A stretch of DNA of 64,000 bases, from positions 5,580,001-5,644,000 of the forward strand of contig OY751486.1 of the NCBI GenBank assembly GCA_963565915.1, read 5' to 3'. A program made the translations under genes and the position numbers. Below are positions 7,741 to 18,597 of the stretch, piece by piece (within the stretch, counting starts at the first letter, position 1; each line of letters begins with the position of its first letter). The notes beneath the pieces were generated by a model, which saw nothing but the letters and a program-made list of their open reading frames with translations, was not told the DNA's origin and made no database searches. This DNA is from Entoloma clypeatum (Eukaryota; Basidiomycota; Agaricomycetes; Agaricales; Entolomataceae).

Positions 7741-9464
7741 CAAGCGCCCGTCCACGGTCCAGGTAAGCACCACACGTCCATCAGCCTTGACGCTCGCTAA
7801 CGACCCACACCAGTCCTCACCACCCTCCCACGGTCTCTCTCGCCCATCTGCACCTACCACGTCCCGTTCTGACGGCTCGCGCCCGCCCTTCACACTGGGT
7901 GACAAGACAGCTGTCGACGAAGCGACAAGGCAGGACCAGGGGACCAGGGGCGAGAGGACCACCAGACGTCCTACCCTCTCTGCCTCGACGAAGGGAGAGG
8001 CTGCATCACCACCACACCCCCCATCATCTTACCTGGTCGACAAAGGGGCGATACGGCTGCGCCACAGGGGAACCACTACCCTGCATCGTCGACGAGGCGA
8101 GACAGCTGCGCCACAGGGGAACCACTACCCTGCATCGTCGACGAGGCGAGACAGCTGCGCCACGAGGTAGCCACCGACCTGCACACACTTCCTTCGGAGA
8201 CGGAGCTTCCGATTCCATCCTCCGTCTCTTCCCATTGCCAACAACCCACTCCTGGCTCTAGCCTCTGCCGACCCCGTGTCGTCGCGAAGACCCTGAATCC
8301 CTGCCCCTCACTTCCCTCAGCGTAAACAGGTGCTCGAAGGCCAGGAGGGAACTGACGGCCGCGTCACCAGATCCACGAGCACTTACCACACCACGCCTGA
8401 CGGCTTACACCGCAAGGGACGAGACAGCTGCACCAGGAGCTCACGCTGTCGCGCCACGAGACGCACCACTCCATCTCGTCGACGAAGGGGCAACACAGCT
8501 GCAACACGAGACCAATGACTCCACCTCATCGACGGAGGGGCGAGACGGCTACACGACGAGACCCACCACATCGTCCACGACGGGGGAATGACAGGGCTGG
8601 GGCACCAGAATCACCAATACCTCCACGACGAAGGGGTTAGAGACGCCACGGCTGTACCACCGCCACCACATCCACGTCGTCGACGAGGACATGGGTGCCA
8701 CCTCACGACACGGCTGCACCACCACACCTTCCACCTCACGTCGTCGACGACGACACGAGACGACTGCACCTCCCACGTCGTCGTTGAGGGCACGAAACGG
8801 CGCCACCACCACCACTCCCACCACGCGTCGTCGATGGCACGACACGGCTGTACCACCTGCACCACCACCCCTCCAACCACATGTCGTCGACGACGACACG
8901 ATGCGGCGAATTTCGAGGTCTATGGCTGCACCACAACACCTCACGCCTCACATCGTCGATGACGACTGGGACTCACCACACCACTCCGTCGACGACGAAA
9001 CGACGCAGCTGGACCGAGAGGCCCACCACGCCACACTCCGTTGACGAAGGAGCCATGCAGCTGGACCAGGATCACCAAACCACTCCGTCGATGACGAAAT
9101 GCCGCAGCTGGACTGAGAGGCCCACCACACCACACTCCGTTGACAAAGGAGCAATGCAGCTGGATCAGGACGACCACTGCACGACTCCTCGAGGAAGGAG
9201 TGACGGAGCCGCAGCAGGTGAGTAACCAGTGGCCACACCACTCCGTCGACGAAGGACTGACACGGCTGCAGCAGGGGACTCACCACACCACTCCGTCGAC
9301 GACGAAACGATGCAGCTGGACCGAGAGGCCCACCACGCCACACTCCGTTGACGAAGGAGCAATGCAGCTGGACCAGGACGACCACACCACTCCGTCGACG
9401 ACGAATCGCGAGGGAGCAATATGCAGCTGCACTGGGGGACCCACGACACGACTCCGTTCGCGGG

Positions 9465-9498
9465 CGAGGGACGTTCTGCCGGGGAGTAGTCCCTGGCA
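9465..9498 (+). repeat. S-box 2
   Basis: The 34-bp box GGGACGTTCTGCCGGGGAGT with flanks is preceded by CGCGGG. It separates the GGAGTGACACGGCTG-type array on its left from the CTGCTGCTG-type array on its right. It is followed by TGGCACTATGTCTCTCAT, which is also conserved after S-boxes 3 and 5. Confidence 0.9.
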
Positions 9499-10019
9499 CT
9501 ATGTCTCTCATTGAATTCTACTTATTCACATGTTGTCGACGACGTCATGTTATGTTTGCTGCAACTGTTCGTGCTTTGACTCCACTTCGTCGGCGACGAA
9601 TTCTTTCGTCTGCTGCTGCTGCTCTCACACTTCGTTGTTGTCATCGTAATTTTACCTCTGCTGCTGCTCGTGCATTCACACCACTTCGTCGATGACGAAT
9701 TCTTTTTGTCTGTTACTGCTGCTGTCACTCACACTTCGTCGACAACGACGTAATTTTTACGTCTGCGGCTGCTGCTCATGCTTTCACCCCACTTCGTCGA
9801 CGACGAAGTTTTTTTTGTCTGCTGCTGCTCTCGCACTTCGTCGACGACGACGTAATTTTTTACATCTGCGGCTGCTGCTCGTGCATTCACACCACTTCGT
9901 CGACGACGAATTCTTTTTGTCTGCTACTGCTGCTGTCACTAACACGTAATTTTTACGTCTGCTGCTGCTGCTCTCACACTTCGTCGTCGACGTAATTTTC
10001 ACGTCTGCGGCTACTGCTC

Positions 10020-10425
10020 ATGCTTTCACCCCACTTCGTCGACGACGAAGCTTTTACGTCTGCTGCTGCTGCTCTCACACTTCGTCGTCGACGTAATTTT
10101 TACGTCTGTGGCTGCTGCTCATGCTTTCACCCCACTTCGTCAACGACGAAGCTTTTTCGTCTGCTGCTGCTGCTCTCACACTTCGTCGTCGACGTAATTT
10201 TTACGTCTGTGGCTGCTGCTCATGCTTTCACCCCACTTCGTCAACGACGAAGCTTTTTCGTCTGCTGCTGCTGCTCTCACACTTCGTCGTCGACGTAAAT
10301 TTTACGTCTGTGGCTGCTGCTCATGCTTTCACCCCACTTCGTCAACGACGAAGCTTTTTCGTCTGCTGCTGCTGCTCTCACACTTCGTCGACGACGGATT
10401 TTTTTTGTCTGCTACTGCTGCTGTC
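10020..10425 (+). repeat. 101-bp tandem repeat (four units)
   Basis: Units starting at 10020, 10121, 10222 and 10323 are nearly identical. Each is a dimer of about 50 bp with two dyads: TTCGTCAACGACGAAGC and the shorter TTCGTCGTCGACGTAA. They are separated by CTGCTGCTGCTGCTCTCACA and GGCTGCTGCTCATGCTTTCA. A related but less regular run occurs at 14410-14690 in macro-unit B. Confidence 0.9.
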
Positions 10426-11656
10426 ACTCACACGTCGTCGTCGACGAATTATTTTCGTCTGCTGCTGCTGCTCTCACTGGGGTGTCGACGACAATGACTT
10501 TTTTTTTTCTGTTGCTGCTGCTCTCACTCACATGTCGTCGACGACGACATTTTTACGTTTCCTACTGGAGGTACCACTTTGTCGGCGACGAATAATTCTT
10601 GATTCACACAACTGTATCCTGGGCAGCATTTCGTCGGCGACGAAACATTTTTTACTTGCGCATCTGTGCTCTGGGTATTGTATACTCGGGCACATGTGTC
10701 CTGGATGCCAGTTCGTCGGCGACGCAAGATTCTTTACTTGCGCACCTGTCTGCTTTGTATCAATTTGTCGGCGATGAATCATTTACTTGTGCACCTGTGT
10801 CCTGGGTACATTTCGTCGCCGACGAATGATTTTTTTTTACTTACACACCTGTGCCCTGGGCAACACTTCGTCGGAGACAAAAGATTCTTGACTCATGCAC
10901 CTGGGGCACCCACCACTACACTCCGTGCCCTCACCACCACTCCGTCGATGACTGCTCACCCCAGCAACCACTTCAACCAACCACACTTTGTCGACGAGCG
11001 GATGGTTGCGCCATGGACACGGCTGCACGACGAGACCCACCGCATATCGTCGTCGACGAAGGGGCGAGAGACACCACAGCTGTACCAGAGACTCATGACA
11101 CGACTCCGTTAACGAAGGAGTGACACGGCTGCAGCAGGGGACTCACCACACCACTCCGTCAACAACGAAACGACGCAGCTGGACTGAGAGGGCCACCACA
11201 CCACACTCCGTTGACGAAGGAGCAATGCAGCTGGACGAGGACGACCACTTCACGACTCCTTCGACGAAGGAGTGACGGAGCTGTGCAGGTGAGTAACCAA
11301 TGACCACACCACTCCGTCGACGAAGGAGTGACACGGCTGGCAGGGGACTCACCACACCACTCCGTCTACGACGAAACAACGCAGCTGGACCGAGTGGCCC
11401 ACCACGCCACACTCCGTTGACGAAGGAGCAATGCAGCTGGAACAGGACGACCACACCACTCCGTCGACGAAGGAGTGACACGGCTGCCACAGGGGACTCA
11501 CCACACCACTCCGTCGACGACGAAACGACGCAGCTGGACCAGGACGACCACACCACTCCGTCGACGACGAAACGATGCAGCTGGACTGAGAGGCCCACCA
11601 CACCACACTCCGTTGACGAAGGAGAAATGCAGCTCATTCTCTCCCCCCCTCGCGGG

Positions 11657-11690
11657 CGAGGGACGTTCTGCCGGGGAGTAGTCCCTGGCA
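11657..11690 (+). repeat. S-box 3
   Basis: Identical in core to S-box 2. It is preceded by CTCTCCCCCCCTCGCGGG and followed by CTATGTCTCTCATCC. It again marks the switch from the GGAGTGACACGG array to the CTGCTG array. Confidence 0.9.
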
Positions 11691-12555
11691 CTATGTCTCT
11701 CATCCAATTCCACTTGTCTTACACTTCGTTGGCGACAAATTGTTTTGTCCACTGCTGCTGCTCTCACACTTCATTGACGATGACATAATTTTAATTTTAC
11801 GGCTGCTGCTGCTGCTGGTGTTGTTACTCACACGTCGTCGACGACAACGTCATTCTACGTAGGGTGCTGCTACAGCTCTCACTCACACTTCGTCGTCGTC
11901 GAATTTTCTGCTGCTGCTGCTTCACTCACATGTGTCGTCGACGACGAATTTTTACGTAGGGTGCTGCTGCAGCTCTCACTCACACTTCGTCGACGACGAA
12001 TCTTTTACGTAGGCTGCTGCTGCTCTCACACACGTTGTCATTGATGACATCATTTTTACATAGGCTGCTGCTGCTGCTCTCACTCACACTTCGTCGTCGA
12101 CAAATGTGCTGCTGCTGCTGCTTACTCACACACCACGACGCTGCTCCGTCGACGACGAACAGACAGAGCTGCAACAGGAGGCCCACCACACCACTTCGTC
12201 GACGAAGGGGCAATGCAGTTGTACCAGGGGATGCACGACACCACGGACACAGCGGCACCAGGCGAGAACCACCACACCACTCCTTCAACGTCCGTCAACG
12301 AAGGAGCATTGCAACTGCATCATGAGCCGCATGACACTACTCCATCGATGAAGGAGTGTTATGGCTGCAGCTCGAGACTCACGACACCACTCTGTCAATG
12401 AAAGAGCAACGCAGCTGCAGCAGGATATCCTCCACACCATTCCATTGATGACGAGACAATGCAGCTGCAGCAGGTGACTCTCCACACCACTCCGTCGATG
12501 AAGGAGCGACACACCTGCACCAGGAGACTCATCACACCCTCCGTCGACGAAGATA

Positions 12556-12871
12556 GCCATCCCACACCATCTTCGTGCAGTTCCACCACCATTCTGTCCA
12601 CAATGAGTATTCAGTAGATACGAATTTTCTCTGCTCCTGTTAACAAGCACCCCAGTCTGTAACTCAGGTGCATTCCTTAGCCCATCTGTAGCCACACTCT
12701 AGTCATATCCTGCCACCCACCCTAGCTGTACCCTAGTCATATTCTGTCATCCACCCTAGCCATGCCCTAGTCCACACCCTAGTCATACCCTGCCACCCAC
12801 CCTAGCTGTACCCTAGTCAAAAAAATTTTGTACCCTACCCTAATTCCAAATCAATTCTTCTAGATAACCCC
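12556..12871 (+). repeat. R1 repeat, copy 2
   Basis: Same length as copy 1 (316 bp) with a few substitutions. It ends macro-unit A. After TTCTAGATAACCCC the sequence continues TAACCCAGTCC into macro-unit B. Confidence 0.95.
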
Positions 12872-13934
12872 TAACCCAGTCCTCACCACCATATCACAGT
12901 CTCTCTCGCCCGTCTACACCTACCATGTCCCGTTTTGACGGGCGCCCGCCCTTCACGCTAGGTGACGAGACAGCTGTCGACGAAGCGACAAGGCAGGACC
13001 AGGGGACCAAGGGGCGAGGACCACCTGACCCTCTGCCTCGACGAAGGGAGACGGCTGCATCACGACCACACCCCCCACCACCTCACCTGGTCGACAAAGG
13101 GGCGATACGGCTGCGCCACAGGAGAACTGCACCACCACCATACGACGAAGGGGCGACAGACGCCACGGCTGTACCGCCGCCACCACATCCACCTCTCCAC
13201 GTCGTCGACGAGGACATGGGTGCCACCTCACGACATGGCTGCGCCACCACACCTCTTGCCACCTCACGTCGTCGACGACGACACGAGACGCACCACGCGT
13301 TGTCAACCCCTCCATCAACAAGGCCACGAACGGCACCATTGCAGCTTCACCACCCCTCTTACCATTTCACGTCGTCGACGACGACACGAGACGACTGCAC
13401 CTCCCACGTCGTCGTTGAGGGCACGAACCGGCAGGAAACCCACCACCACTTCGTCGACGACGACGAGACGACACAGGTACCGCAGGAGACCTACGCAGTA
13501 ATGACGGGGTCAACCACTTCCCATCGTCGACGAGGGATGGCTGCGCCACGATACCCACCGTCTCACGTCGTGAACCCCTACCCGACATCGTCGACGAGGC
13601 GACACAGCTACGCCACAAGACCTTCTCCACGTCGCCGATGAAGGGGCGACACGGCTGCACGACCGTCGGCGACGAAGGTGCGAGAGACGCCACGGCTGTC
13701 CCACCACCCCATCAACCACTTCAACCACTTTACTTTGTCTTCAACGGCACGAGACGGCTGCACTACGACACCCCACCACCCGACGTCCACGACGATACGA
13801 TACAGCTACAACCCCCCTCCCCACCTCATCGACAACATGACGCGCGACGGCTATACCACCGGCACCACCGTTCTCACAACACATTGCATTGCTCGTCCTC
13901 TATCCCCCCCCCCCCCCCCCCCCCCCCTCGCGGG

Positions 13935-13968
13935 CAAGGGACGTTCTGCCGGGGAGTAGTCCCTGGCA
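13935..13968 (+). repeat. S-box 4
   Basis: Core as in S-box 2 with one change (CAAGGG for CGAGGG). It is preceded directly by a long C-tract and TCGCGGG, and followed by a CTGCTG-type dyad array. Confidence 0.9.
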
Positions 13969-15899
13969 CTCTGTCTCTTGTCCGATTCCACTTATTCACG
14001 CGTCGTCGACGACGTCATTTATAGGTTTGCTGCTCCTGTTCGTGCTTTCACTCCACTTCGTCCGCGATGAATTATTTCGTCTGCTGCTGCTGCTCGTGCA
14101 TTCACTCTACTTCGTCGACGACGAATTTTGTTTGTCTGCTGCTGCTGCTCTCACACTTCATCATTGACGACGTAATTTTTACGTCCGCTGCTGCTGCTCA
14201 TGCTTTCACCCCACTTCGTCGACGACGAAGTTTTCTCGTCTGCTGCTGCTACTGTCACTCACACGTCGTCGACGACGACGTAATTTTTACGTTTGCTGCT
14301 GCTGCTCGTGCATTCACTTTACTTCGTCGACGACGAATTATTTCGTCTGCTGCTGCTGCTCTCACACGTTGTCGATGACAACGTAATTTTTATGTCTGCT
14401 GCTGCTGCTCATGCATTCACTCTACTTCGTCGACGACGAAGTTTTTTCATCTGCTGCTGCTGCTCTCACACTTCGTCGTCGACGTAATTTTTACGTCTGC
14501 GGCTGCTGCTCATGCTTTCACCCCACTTCGTCGATGACGAAGCTTTTTCGTCTGCTGCTGCTGCTCTCACACTTCGTCGTCGACGTAATTTTTACGTCTG
14601 CCGCGGCTGCTCATGCTTTCATCCCACTTCGTCGACGACGAAGTTTTTTCATCTGCTGCTGCTGCTCTCACACTTCGTCGACGACAGATTTTTTTTGTCT
14701 GCTACTGCTGCTGTCACTCACACGTCGTCGTCGACGAATTATTTTCGTCTGCTGCTGCTGCTCTCACTGGGGTGTCGACGACAATGACATTTTTTTTTCT
14801 GTTGCTGCTGCTCTCACTCACATGTCGTCGACGATGACATTTTTACATTTCCTACTGGAGGTACCACTTTGTCGGCGACGAATAATTCTTGACTCACACA
14901 ACTGTATCCTGGGCAGCATTTCGTCGGCGACGAAACATTTTTTACTTGCGCACCTGTGCTCTGGGTATTGTATACTCGGGCACCTGTGTCCTGGATGCCA
15001 GTTCGTCGGCGATGCAAGATTCTTTACTTGCGCACCTGTCTGCTTTGTATCAATTTGTCGGCGACGAATCATTTACTTGTGCACCTGTGTCCTGGGTACA
15101 TTTCGTCGCCGACGAATGATTTTTTTTTACTTACACACCTGTGCCCTGGGCAACATTTTGTCGGAGACGAAAGATTCTTGACTCACGCACCTGGGGCACC
15201 CACCACTACACTCCGTGCCCTCACCACCACTCCGTCGATGACTGCTCACCCCAGCAACCACTTCAACCAACCACACTTTGTCGACGAGCGGATGGTTGCG
15301 CCACGGACACGGCTGCACGACGAGACCCACCGCATATCGTCGTCGACGAAGGGGCGAGAGACGCCACAGCTGTACCAGAGACTCATGACACCACTCTGTT
15401 AACGAAGGAGTGACACGGCTGCAGCAGAGGACTCACCACACCACTCCGTCAACGACGAAACGATGCAGCTGGACTGAGAGGCCCACCACACCACACTGCG
15501 TTGACGAAGGAGCAATGCAGCTGGACCAGGACGACCACTTCACGACTCCTTCGACGAAGGAGTGACGGAGCTGCGCAGGTGAGTAACCAGTGACCACACC
15601 ACTCCGTCGACAAAGGAGTGACACGGCTGGCAGGGGACTCACCACACCACTCCGTCAACGACGAAACGATGCAGCTGGACCGAGTGGCCCACCACGCCAC
15701 ACTCCGTTGACGAAGGAGCAATGCAGCTGGAACAGGACGACCACACCACTCCGTCGACGAAGGAGTGACACGGCTGCCACAGGGGACTCACCACACCACT
15801 CCGTCGACGACGAAACGATGCAGCTGGACTGAGAGGCCCACCACACCACACTCCGTTGACGAAGGAGAAATGCAGCTCATTCTCTCCCCCCCTCGCGGG

Positions 15900-15933
15900 C
15901 GAGGGACGTTCTGCCGGGGAGTAGTCCCTGGCA
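15900..15933 (+). repeat. S-box 5
   Basis: Identical in core to S-box 3, including the CTCTCCCCCCCTCGCGGG lead-in and the CTATGTCTCTCATCC follow-on. It is the counterpart of S-box 3 in macro-unit B. Confidence 0.9.
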
Positions 15934-16818
15934 CTATGTCTCTCATCCAATTCCACTTATTCACATGTCGTCGACGACGTCATTTTTACATTTGCTGCTG
16001 CTGTTCATGCTTTGACTCCACTTCGTCGGCGACGAATTTTTTCGTCTACTGCTGCTGCTCTTGCACTTCGTCGTCGATGCCGTGATTTCTACGTCTGCTG
16101 CTGCTGCTTTCACACTTCGTCGTCGTCGATGTAATTTTACGTCTGCTGCTGCTGCTGTCACTCACACATCGTCGACGACAAATTATTTTTATCTGCTGCT
16201 GCTGTCTTACACTTCGTTGGCGACGAATTGTTTCATCCACTGCTGCTGCTCTCACACTTCGTTGACGATGACATAATTTTAATTTTACGGCTGCTGCTGC
16301 TGCTGGTGCTGTTACTCACACGTCGTCGACGGCTGCAGCTCTCACTCACACTTCGTCGTCGTCGAAATTTCTGCTGCTGCTGCTTCACTCACACACCACG
16401 ACGCTGCTCTGTCGATGACGAACAGACAGAGCTGCAACAGGAGGCCCACCACACCACTCCGTCGACGAAGGGGCAATGCAGGTGTACCAGGGGATGCACG
16501 ACACCATGGACACAGCGGCACCAGGCGAGAACCACCACACCACTCCTTCTACGTCCGTCGACGAAGGAGTATTGCAACTGCATCACGAGCCACATGACAC
16601 TACTCCATCGATGAAGGAGTGTTATGGCTGCAGCTAGAGACTCACGACACCACTCTGTCGATGAAAGAGCAACGCAGCTGCAGCAGGATATCCTCCACAC
16701 CATTCCATTGATGACGAGACGATGCAGCTGCAGCAGGCGACCCTCCACACCACTCCGTCGATGAAGGAGCGACACACCTGCACCAGGAGACTCACCACAC
16801 CCTCCGTCGACGAAGATA

Positions 16819-17134
16819 GCCATCCCACACCATCTTCGTGCAGTTCCACCACCATTCTGTCCACAATGAGTATTCAGTAGATACGAATTTTCTCTGCTCC
16901 TGTTAACAAGCACCCCAGTCTGTAACTCAGGTGCATTCTTTAGCCCATCTGTAGCCACACCCTAGTCATACCCTGCCACCCACCCTAGCTGTACCCTAGT
17001 CATATTCTGTCATCCACCCTAGCCATGCCCTAGTCCACACCCTAGTCATACCCTGCCACCCACCCTAGCTGTACCCTAGTCAAAAAAGTTTTGTACCCTA
17101 CCCTAATTCCAAATCAATTCTTCTAGATAACCCC
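16819..17134 (+). repeat. R1 repeat, copy 3
   Basis: The third 316-bp R1 ends the satellite domain. After the terminal TTCTAGATAACCCC the sequence changes at once to a gypsy gag remnant (minus strand). R1 therefore joins a different neighbour at each of its three full copies. Confidence 0.95.
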
Positions 17135-17170
17135 AAAACTGAGTGGGGGCTGACATCGGTACAGGCCACT

Positions 17171-18340
17171 TTATTGAAAACCCTGCTTCTCCATCTCAGA
17201 GATTAAGGCGTCTTGTTCCTCATTTGGTAAGTCCTTGAAAATGCCTCGGATATGGGCATATGCATCGGAAGCTTTCTTGAACATGTTGTTCACAACCGGG
17301 GTCTTTCCTCCTTTGTGTGCATCAGCGCGGTGTCCAGCCTGATGGCAGACGAAGCACAACCCTTTCTTGAAGTGGTTGTCTCTCTCTTCGGCAGTCAGCC
17401 GGTCAATGTCCATAGTGTTTGGGTCTGGGGCAAAGTGCGTGTTTTGGGGTGCAGGGTTATAGTTAACCTTGAACTTCTTCTTTCCCCCATCGGGCCTAAG
17501 CCTTTGAGAGGCTGCCCTGGCTCTCCTCCACTGGTTGTCCAATCTGGACGCCGTGGTGTACCATTCGTCGACTGTTCCTGGGATCTTGTCAAGACCCAAG
17601 ATCTTGTCTCGGAGTGCGTGTGGCAACGCCTCCATGAAGTAATCTTTGAGGGATCGCTCCTCTGTGATCAAACTCTCTGCAACCCATAGTTTGAATTTTT
17701 CAACAAATTTGTCAGCTGTCATGCCCTCCATCTTCTGTGTTTTCATCATGGTTAACATGTCTCCTTCTTTGTCAACTGGGGAAAATGATTTCCTCAGTTT
17801 CTCAATAAAATCCGTGTATTTTGGATAGGTGGGTACTCCGGCGGTGGTGATGTCTCTGTACCAAGACTCCTTCCATGGTCCGGCAGTTCCTCCTTTCATG
17901 TACGAGACAGTGAAGAGAATTTTCTTCTTGTTGGAGTTGTAGATGTCATCGTTCATTTCCAAGTATAAGTTCGCATCAAACAAAAATTCTGACAGTTTTC
18001 TTCTGTCTCCATTGAAGATCACTGGCGGGCTGATCTTGATCTCTTTGTCTGGGGTTCTTGCCTGAGAAGTCATTTCTACAGGTGCTGGTTTAACTGGGGT
18101 GTCTGGGATCTTTGGTCTGGGTGCAGCAACAGCAACAGCTGGCGGCGGTGGGATTCGTCTTGGGGAGAGGTAAGAGGGTGATGTGGGGTTGACTGGTACA
18201 AAAGAGGAGGTTACTCTTCTGTATGGTGTCAGCGGTTGTCGTGGTGTGATGGGTGCGTCAACAAACTCCTGTTCATCTTCTGAGTCAGATGAGACTCCAA
18301 AGGTTGATCAATGGGGAGGAATCTTTGCGTCTAAAACCAT
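17171..18340 (-). pseudogene. Ty3/gypsy Gag remnant with one nonsense codon
   Basis: Gag assembles retrotransposon particles and binds element RNA. The reading frame begins at ATG 18340 and is interrupted by TGA at 18310-18308. It then continues for about 88 codons through a Pro-rich linker into a 300-codon ORF from ATG 18073. That ORF has a typical gag matrix/capsid-like region and, near its C-terminus, a zinc-knuckle-like motif CFVCHQAGHRADAH whose last metal ligand is His instead of Cys. TAA is at 17173-17171. No protease or RT follows: the satellite R1 repeat starts 36 bp downstream, so pol was lost or never present. The TGA lies where CGA would fit. Gag assignment is firm; the original upstream start is inferred. 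Confidence 0.8.
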
Positions 18341-18361
18341 GGTGGGTTGACAACATTGATC

Positions 18362-18371
18362 AGCTTGACCT
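18362..18371 (-). promoter_or_regulatory. Candidate self-primed primer-binding site of the gag remnant
   Basis: On the minus strand AGGTCAAGCT lies 2 nt after the inferred LTR end (ATAACA, 18374). Its exact complement AGCTTGACCT is in the LTR at 18590-18581, about 30 nt downstream of a TATATAAG box (now displaced by the LINE). This is the arrangement of Tf1-type self-priming. Confidence 0.55.
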
Positions 18372-18597
18372 TTTGTTATGGCGATATCCTACAATTGGTA
18401 CAAGGTCCTAGTCACATGGGTTTGTACTGTTTCCACACAAGTCCCTCAGTAGGATGACTTGTTCAAGATCAGCGAGTTCCTCAGAAGGACGACTCGGTTC
18501 AGGGTCTGGCAGAGCTAAGTCCTCGCAAGGCACTTAGTTGGAGAGCGTTTGAAGAATAGACAAGTAAGCATTGTATGCCTAGGTCAAGCTAAGGACC

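Larger units (their letters stand above)
7741..12871 (+). repeat. Macro-unit A of the dyad satellite
   Basis: The order is: a conserved segment near 7825-7955, GACGAGACGGCTGCACCACC-type units (8000-8950), GGAGTGACACGGCTGCAGCA-type units (8950-9450), S-box, CTGCTGCTGCTGCTCTCACAC-type units (9500-10550), a CCTGGGCACC variant with TTCGTCGGCGACGAA dyads (10550-10900), GGAGTGACACGGCTG units (10920-11640), S-box, CTGCTG units (11700-12130), GGAGCAATGCAGCTG units, then R1. Macro-unit B repeats most of this order. From about 10380 to 11590 the two copies align at an offset of about 4290 bp. Confidence 0.85.
12872..17134 (+). repeat. Macro-unit B of the dyad satellite
   Basis: A second copy of macro-unit A with the same order of sub-arrays but shorter. 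The first part (12876-13900) corresponds to 7800-9450 with deletions, and the part after S-box 4 corresponds to 9500-12871. A run of more than 20 C (about 13906-13927) precedes S-box 4. It ends in R1 copy 3. Confidence 0.85.

Noticed and set aside
9500..10600. CRISPR-like array (short palindromic repeats with spacers)
   Set aside because: Fungal context, spacers are themselves repeated, no cas genes, and repeat spacing and sequence drift. It is a tandem satellite.
9583..16300. CTG trinucleotide expansion loci
   Set aside because: CTG runs are only three to five units long and are part of the 50-bp satellite unit, not independent microsatellites.
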